A stretch of 17,466 bases of DNA from Betaproteobacteria bacterium. GTDB taxonomy: Bacteria > Pseudomonadota > Gammaproteobacteria > Burkholderiales > SG8-39. Below the pieces are notes generated by a model, which was given only the letters and a program-made list of their open reading frames with translations, was not told where the DNA came from and searched no databases. The stretch spans positions 1 to 17,466 of the forward strand of contig JAABRB010000033.1 in the NCBI GenBank assembly GCA_011391185.1, read 5' to 3'. Within the stretch, counting starts at the first letter, position 1. Every line of letters begins with the position of its first letter. The position numbers and the translations under genes were made by a program. This document shows, piece after piece, positions 14,956 through 17,466 of this stretch.

Positions 14956-15001
14956 CCCCTCCTTTTCAAGGAGGGGTGGCTGCGAAGCAGCCGGGGTGGT
15001 T
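14956..15001 (+). repeat. REP-like two-hairpin element, right end of the palindrome array
   Basis: This is a full plus-strand copy: CCCCTCCTT-TTC-AAGGAGGGG, then GGCTGC-GAA-GCAGCC, then GGGGTGGTT. It is inverted relative to the left-end element, giving the array a mirror layout. It ends 65 bases before the DapA-like start. Confidence 0.9.
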
Positions 15002-15066
15002 CCGCATCATGCAAGAAATCCGCCCTGCTATTCTCGTCAAAGAATATTGGATCGGAAGGAAAGAAC

Positions 15067-15990
15067 ATGCGTGCAGGAAAACTCAGGGGCGTGCTCGCTC
15101 CCGTCGTAACACCGTTCACCAGGGAACTCGCGCCGGACACGGAGCGCTTTGTGCGCCACTGCCAGTGGCTGCTCGCGCACGGGTGCTCGGGGCTCGCGGT
15201 GTTCGGCACCAACAGCGAGGCGAATTCGCTCTCCGCCGAGGAGCGGATGATGCTCCTCGAGGAACTCGTCCAGGCGGGCGTGCCGGCGGAGAAACTCATG
15301 CCGGGCACGGGCTGCAGTGCGCTCACGGATTCGGTGCGGCTCACCGCGCACGCGGTCAAGCTCGGGTGCGCCGGCGCATTGATGCTGCCGCCGTTCTACT
15401 ACAAGGGCGTGCCGGACGAAGGACTGTTCCGCAACTTCTCGGAGGTGATCGAGCGCGTCGCCGACGAGCGGCTGCAGGTCTACCTCTATCACATCCCGCC
15501 GGTCGCGCAGGTGCCGATCACGCTCGGGCTGATCGAGCGGCTGCTCAAGCGCTATCCGAAGAACGTCGCGGGCATCAAGGACTCGTCGGGTGACTGGTCG
15601 AACACCAAGGCGGTGCTCGATGCGTTCGGCGCGCAGGGCTTCGAGGTCTTCGCGGGCAGCGAGGTTTTCCTGCTACGCAACATGCGCGCCGGGGGCGTGG
15701 GCTGCATCACCGCGGGCGCGAACGTCAATCCGCACGGCATCGACAAGGTTTATCAGGCGTGGCAGTCGCCGGAAGCCGAATCGCTGCAGGCCGCGGCCGA
15801 CGGGGTGCGCAAGATCCTGCAATCGCAGATCTCGATGATCCCGGCACTGAAGGCTGCGATTGCGCACTTTGCGGGAGATCCCGACTGGATGACGGTCCGC
15901 CCGCCGCTCGTCGAGCTGACTGCTGCGCAGCAGACGGAAATGATCAGGGAGCTCGGCGAAGTTGGATTCGACATGCCGGGAATCCGGTAA
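15067..15990 (+). CDS. DapA-superfamily (DHDPS/NAL) aldolase or dehydratase
   Basis: This class I Schiff-base enzyme of 307 residues has the normal (beta/alpha)8 barrel length. The Schiff-base lysine is Lys171 in AGIKDSSGD and the catalytic tyrosine is Tyr141 in YLYHIP. The carboxylate-binding loop reads GTNSE (47-51) in place of GTTGE, and the region GTNSEANSLSAEER is typical of DapA paralogues outside lysine synthesis. The start is ATG at 15067 after GGAAGGAA. Together with the dehydratase upstream it could act as a 2-keto-3-deoxy-sugar-acid dehydratase or aldolase, as in the non-phosphorylative L-arabinose route. True dihydrodipicolinate synthase is less likely given the altered loop and context. 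A palindrome array fills the 300 bases between the two genes, so co-transcription is not assured. Confidence 0.88.
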   Translation: MRAGKLRGVLAPVVTPFTRELAPDTERFVRHCQWLLAHGCSGLAVFGTNSEANSLSAEERMMLLEELVQAGVPAEKLMPGTGCSALTDSVRLTAHAVKLGCAGALMLPPFYYKGVPDEGLFRNFSEVIERVADERLQVYLYHIPPVAQVPITLGLIERLLKRYPKNVAGIKDSSGDWSNTKAVLDAFGAQGFEVFAGSEVFLLRNMRAGGVGCITAGANVNPHGIDKVYQAWQSPEAESLQAAADGVRKILQSQISMIPALKAAIAHFAGDPDWMTVRPPLVELTAAQQTEMIRELGEVGFDMPGIR

Positions 15991-16017
15991 CAGCGCGACG
16001 CCGGAGGCGAGGAGGCA

Positions 16018-16434
16018 ATGCTCGGAGAACTGCTGCTGGCGAGCCTGCTGCTGTCAATCTGCGTATTGATCCACGCCTACGGCACGATTGCGATCCGCGC
16101 GCCGTTGCGCAGATGGTTACGGGGGCCTGATGCGCGGATCGCGCGTCCGTTGATGCTGCTCGTGGCGGTTTTCCTCTTCATCTTCGCGCTGCACACCATC
16201 GAAATGTGGGTCTGGGCCCTGGCCTACTGGCTCGTCGGCGCGCTGCCGACCCTCCAGGACGCGATCTACTTTTCGGTGGTTTCCTACACGACGGTGGGAT
16301 ATGGCGATATCGTCCTTGGCACCGAGTGGCGCACGATGGGCGCCGCCGAGGCGGCCGTGGGCGTGCTGCTCTTCGGCTGGTCGACGGCGCTGCTGTTCGT
16401 CGTGATCCAGCGGCTGTATCAACAGGCGCGCTGA
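16018..16434 (+). CDS. Small potassium-channel-like membrane protein
   Basis: This 138-residue membrane protein contains TTVGYGD at 91-97, the potassium selectivity filter, preceded by a pore-helix-like segment DAIYFSVVSY (81-90). Hydrophobic segments lie at about 3-25, 43-74 and 108-131, so the arrangement is one extra N-terminal helix, an outer helix, the pore loop and an inner helix (Ion_trans_2-type core). No RCK/TrkA-N regulatory domain or cytoplasmic ligand domain follows; the protein ends eight residues past the last helix. It should assemble as a tetramer if it is a channel. The start is ATG at 16018, 27 bases after the DapA-like stop, with GGAGG and AGGAGG just upstream. It converges on the next gene with only 7 bases between stops. 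Its link to the metabolic genes is unclear. Confidence 0.85.
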   Translation: MLGELLLASLLLSICVLIHAYGTIAIRAPLRRWLRGPDARIARPLMLLVAVFLFIFALHTIEMWVWALAYWLVGALPTLQDAIYFSVVSYTTVGYGDIVLGTEWRTMGAAEAAVGVLLFGWSTALLFVVIQRLYQQAR

Positions 16435-16441
16435 TCGCCGG

Positions 16442-17359
16442 TCAGCTCCCGCGCTCCCGCGCGAAAATATCGAGCGCCGCGAGCAGCGCGCGGTCGTAGC
16501 GCGCCTTTTCCTTTGCGATCCGCTCGGGATCCCACTTGTAGAACCCTTCGCCGGTCTTGACGCCGAATTTCCCGGCTTCGAGGCGTTCGCGCAGGACGCG
16601 GGAAGGCTCGGTGTCGTTGCAGAGGCTCGGGTAGATCGTCGCCGCCGCCGCACCGTGAATATCAAGGCCGGAAAGATCCTTCTGCAGAATCGGCCCGGCC
16701 GCGACGAAGCGGAATCCGAAGCCATAACGCACTGCGGCGTCCACGTCCTCCGCGGTCGCGAGCCCCTGGTCGATGAGTGCAAAGCACTCGCGCATCATCG
16801 CGTGCTGGATGCGATTGACCAGAAAGCCCGGCACGTCCTTCCTGACGTTGACCGGCACGCGTCCCAGCGCGCGCATCGTGGCCGCGAGCCGCTCGCACAC
16901 CGCCGGATCGGTGCCCGCACCCTGAATGACCTCGACGACCGGCACCAGGTGGGCGGGCATGAAGAAGTGCAGTCCGCACATGCGCGCGGTGGTGCGCAGG
17001 CCCTGTGCGATATCCGTGATGGGAAAGCTCGACGAGTTGCTGGCGAGCGTCGCATTGGGTCCGGCCAGCTGCTCCAGCTCGGCGAACACCTTGCGCTTGA
17101 TCGCGAGATCCTCGGGCGCGCACTCGACGACAAGTGCAATGGCCTGCCACGGCGCCGACTCCAGATCCGCATACGACACGAGGCGCTCGGCGGCATACGG
17201 GCCACCGAGCTGATCGCACGCCTTCAGGATGCGCCCCGACAGCGCCGCGCGGCGCGCCTCGTCCGGCTCGACGACGTGCGCCGTCCAGCCGCCCGCGACG
17301 AAGATCGCGGCGATGTCCGCACCCATCGTGCCGCCGCCGATCATTGCAACTTTATCCAT
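16442..17359 (-). CDS. 3-hydroxyacyl-CoA dehydrogenase family protein
   Basis: This NAD-dependent short-form L-3-hydroxyacyl-CoA dehydrogenase of 305 residues is a single HCDH unit without a hydratase domain. The Rossmann motif is GGGTMG at 8-13, with Glu31 ending the second strand (VVEPDE), which selects NAD. The catalytic pair is His131 and Glu143, 12 residues apart in GLHFFMPAHLVPVVEVI, as in the family. VPGFLVNRI (177-184) and the C-terminal FGVKTGEGFYKW (265-276) are also family hallmarks. The start is ATG at 17359 after CTGGAG. Beta-oxidation or degradation of an aromatic acid via CoA thioesters is likely. Related enzymes also oxidise L-gulonate or hydroxybutyryl-CoA, so the substrate is open. 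It follows a gene whose last codons lie at the right edge. Confidence 0.9.
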   Translation of the reverse strand: MDKVAMIGGGTMGADIAAIFVAGGWTAHVVEPDEARRAALSGRILKACDQLGGPYAAERLVSYADLESAPWQAIALVVECAPEDLAIKRKVFAELEQLAGPNATLASNSSSFPITDIAQGLRTTARMCGLHFFMPAHLVPVVEVIQGAGTDPAVCERLAATMRALGRVPVNVRKDVPGFLVNRIQHAMMRECFALIDQGLATAEDVDAAVRYGFGFRFVAAGPILQKDLSGLDIHGAAAATIYPSLCNDTEPSRVLRERLEAGKFGVKTGEGFYKWDPERIAKEKARYDRALLAALDIFARERGS

Positions 17360-17404
17360 GTGCGAATTCTCCAGGTGTATTGCATCCGGGCCCGAATCCG
17401 GAGC

Positions 17405-17434
17405 GGCCCGACGGCGCCCCGCCGTCGATGGGCC
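17405..17434 (-). other. GC-rich hairpin between the edge gene and the dehydrogenase
   Basis: An 8-bp perfect stem CGACGGCG/CGCCGTCG with a GGG loop (minus strand), extended by outer GGCC pairs, follows the TAG directly. No T-run follows it, so it is not a standard intrinsic terminator; it may stabilise or pause the message. Confidence 0.5.
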
Positions 17435-17466
17435 TACCAGTACCGCATGGCTCCCCGGAAGAGCTC
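17434..17466 (-). CDS. C-terminal end of an upstream gene (start outside window)
   Basis: Ten codons ending ELFRGAMRYW and TAG are read on the minus strand from the right edge, 74 bases before the 3-hydroxyacyl-CoA dehydrogenase start. Spacing and strand make it a plausible operon partner. The fragment is too short to identify, and with so few codons the frame itself is only probable. Confidence 0.4.
   Translation of the reverse strand, partial: ELFRGAMRYW

Noticed and set aside
14804..14976. CRISPR array: 21-base palindromic repeats with 17-base spacers
   Set aside because: The last three spacers are nearly identical to each other and too short, the repeats vary, and no cas gene is nearby. 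It is a tandem REP-like array.

Overview
The window is a GC-rich, densely packed stretch of bacterial chromosome. Very high GC at third codon positions, long spurious open frames opposite real genes, TAGAAT-like -10 boxes and the gene content all suggest a proteobacterium, most likely a soil or groundwater betaproteobacterium. That placement is inferred from gene style and not from a marker gene. No rRNA, tRNA, CRISPR, transposase or phage gene was seen.

Left block (1-11508, all minus strand) reads as one long operon, transcribed right to left from a candidate promoter near 11547-11575. In transcription order it holds a 17-codon leader ORF, an AMP-forming acyl-CoA synthetase, a complete LivK-LivH-LivM-LivF-LivG branched-chain-amino-acid-type ABC importer, and two tandem paralogues of an indolepyruvate:ferredoxin oxidoreductase alpha subunit. 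The second paralogue runs off the left edge. Uptake, CoA activation and oxidative decarboxylation of a 2-oxo acid could together form a catabolic route for an aromatic or branched organic acid. The substrate cannot be read from the sequence, and the IorB partner subunit is not in view.

Middle and right block (11724-16434, plus strand) holds a MetE-C-terminal-like zinc methyltransferase homologue, an IlvD/Edd dehydratase closely resembling L-arabinonate dehydratase, a DapA-superfamily lyase/dehydratase, and a small potassium-channel-like membrane protein. The dehydratase and the DapA homologue together suggest non-phosphorylative sugar-acid catabolism. A minus-strand 3-hydroxyacyl-CoA dehydrogenase (16442-17359) converges on the channel gene, preceded by the last codons of another gene at the right edge.

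The most unusual content is repetitive. A 46-bp, two-hairpin REP-like element occurs in five good copies plus one decayed copy, and its second hairpin varies in compensating pairs. One copy, with an extra palindrome, lies in frame inside the acyl-CoA synthetase and adds roughly 30 Pro/Gly/Arg-rich residues. Two copies face each other between the MetE-like and dehydratase genes. Two more bracket an array of palindromes with an exact 38-bp period. A second GC-rich repeat (three copies) fills the gaps on both sides of livM and covers the usual place of its ribosome binding site.
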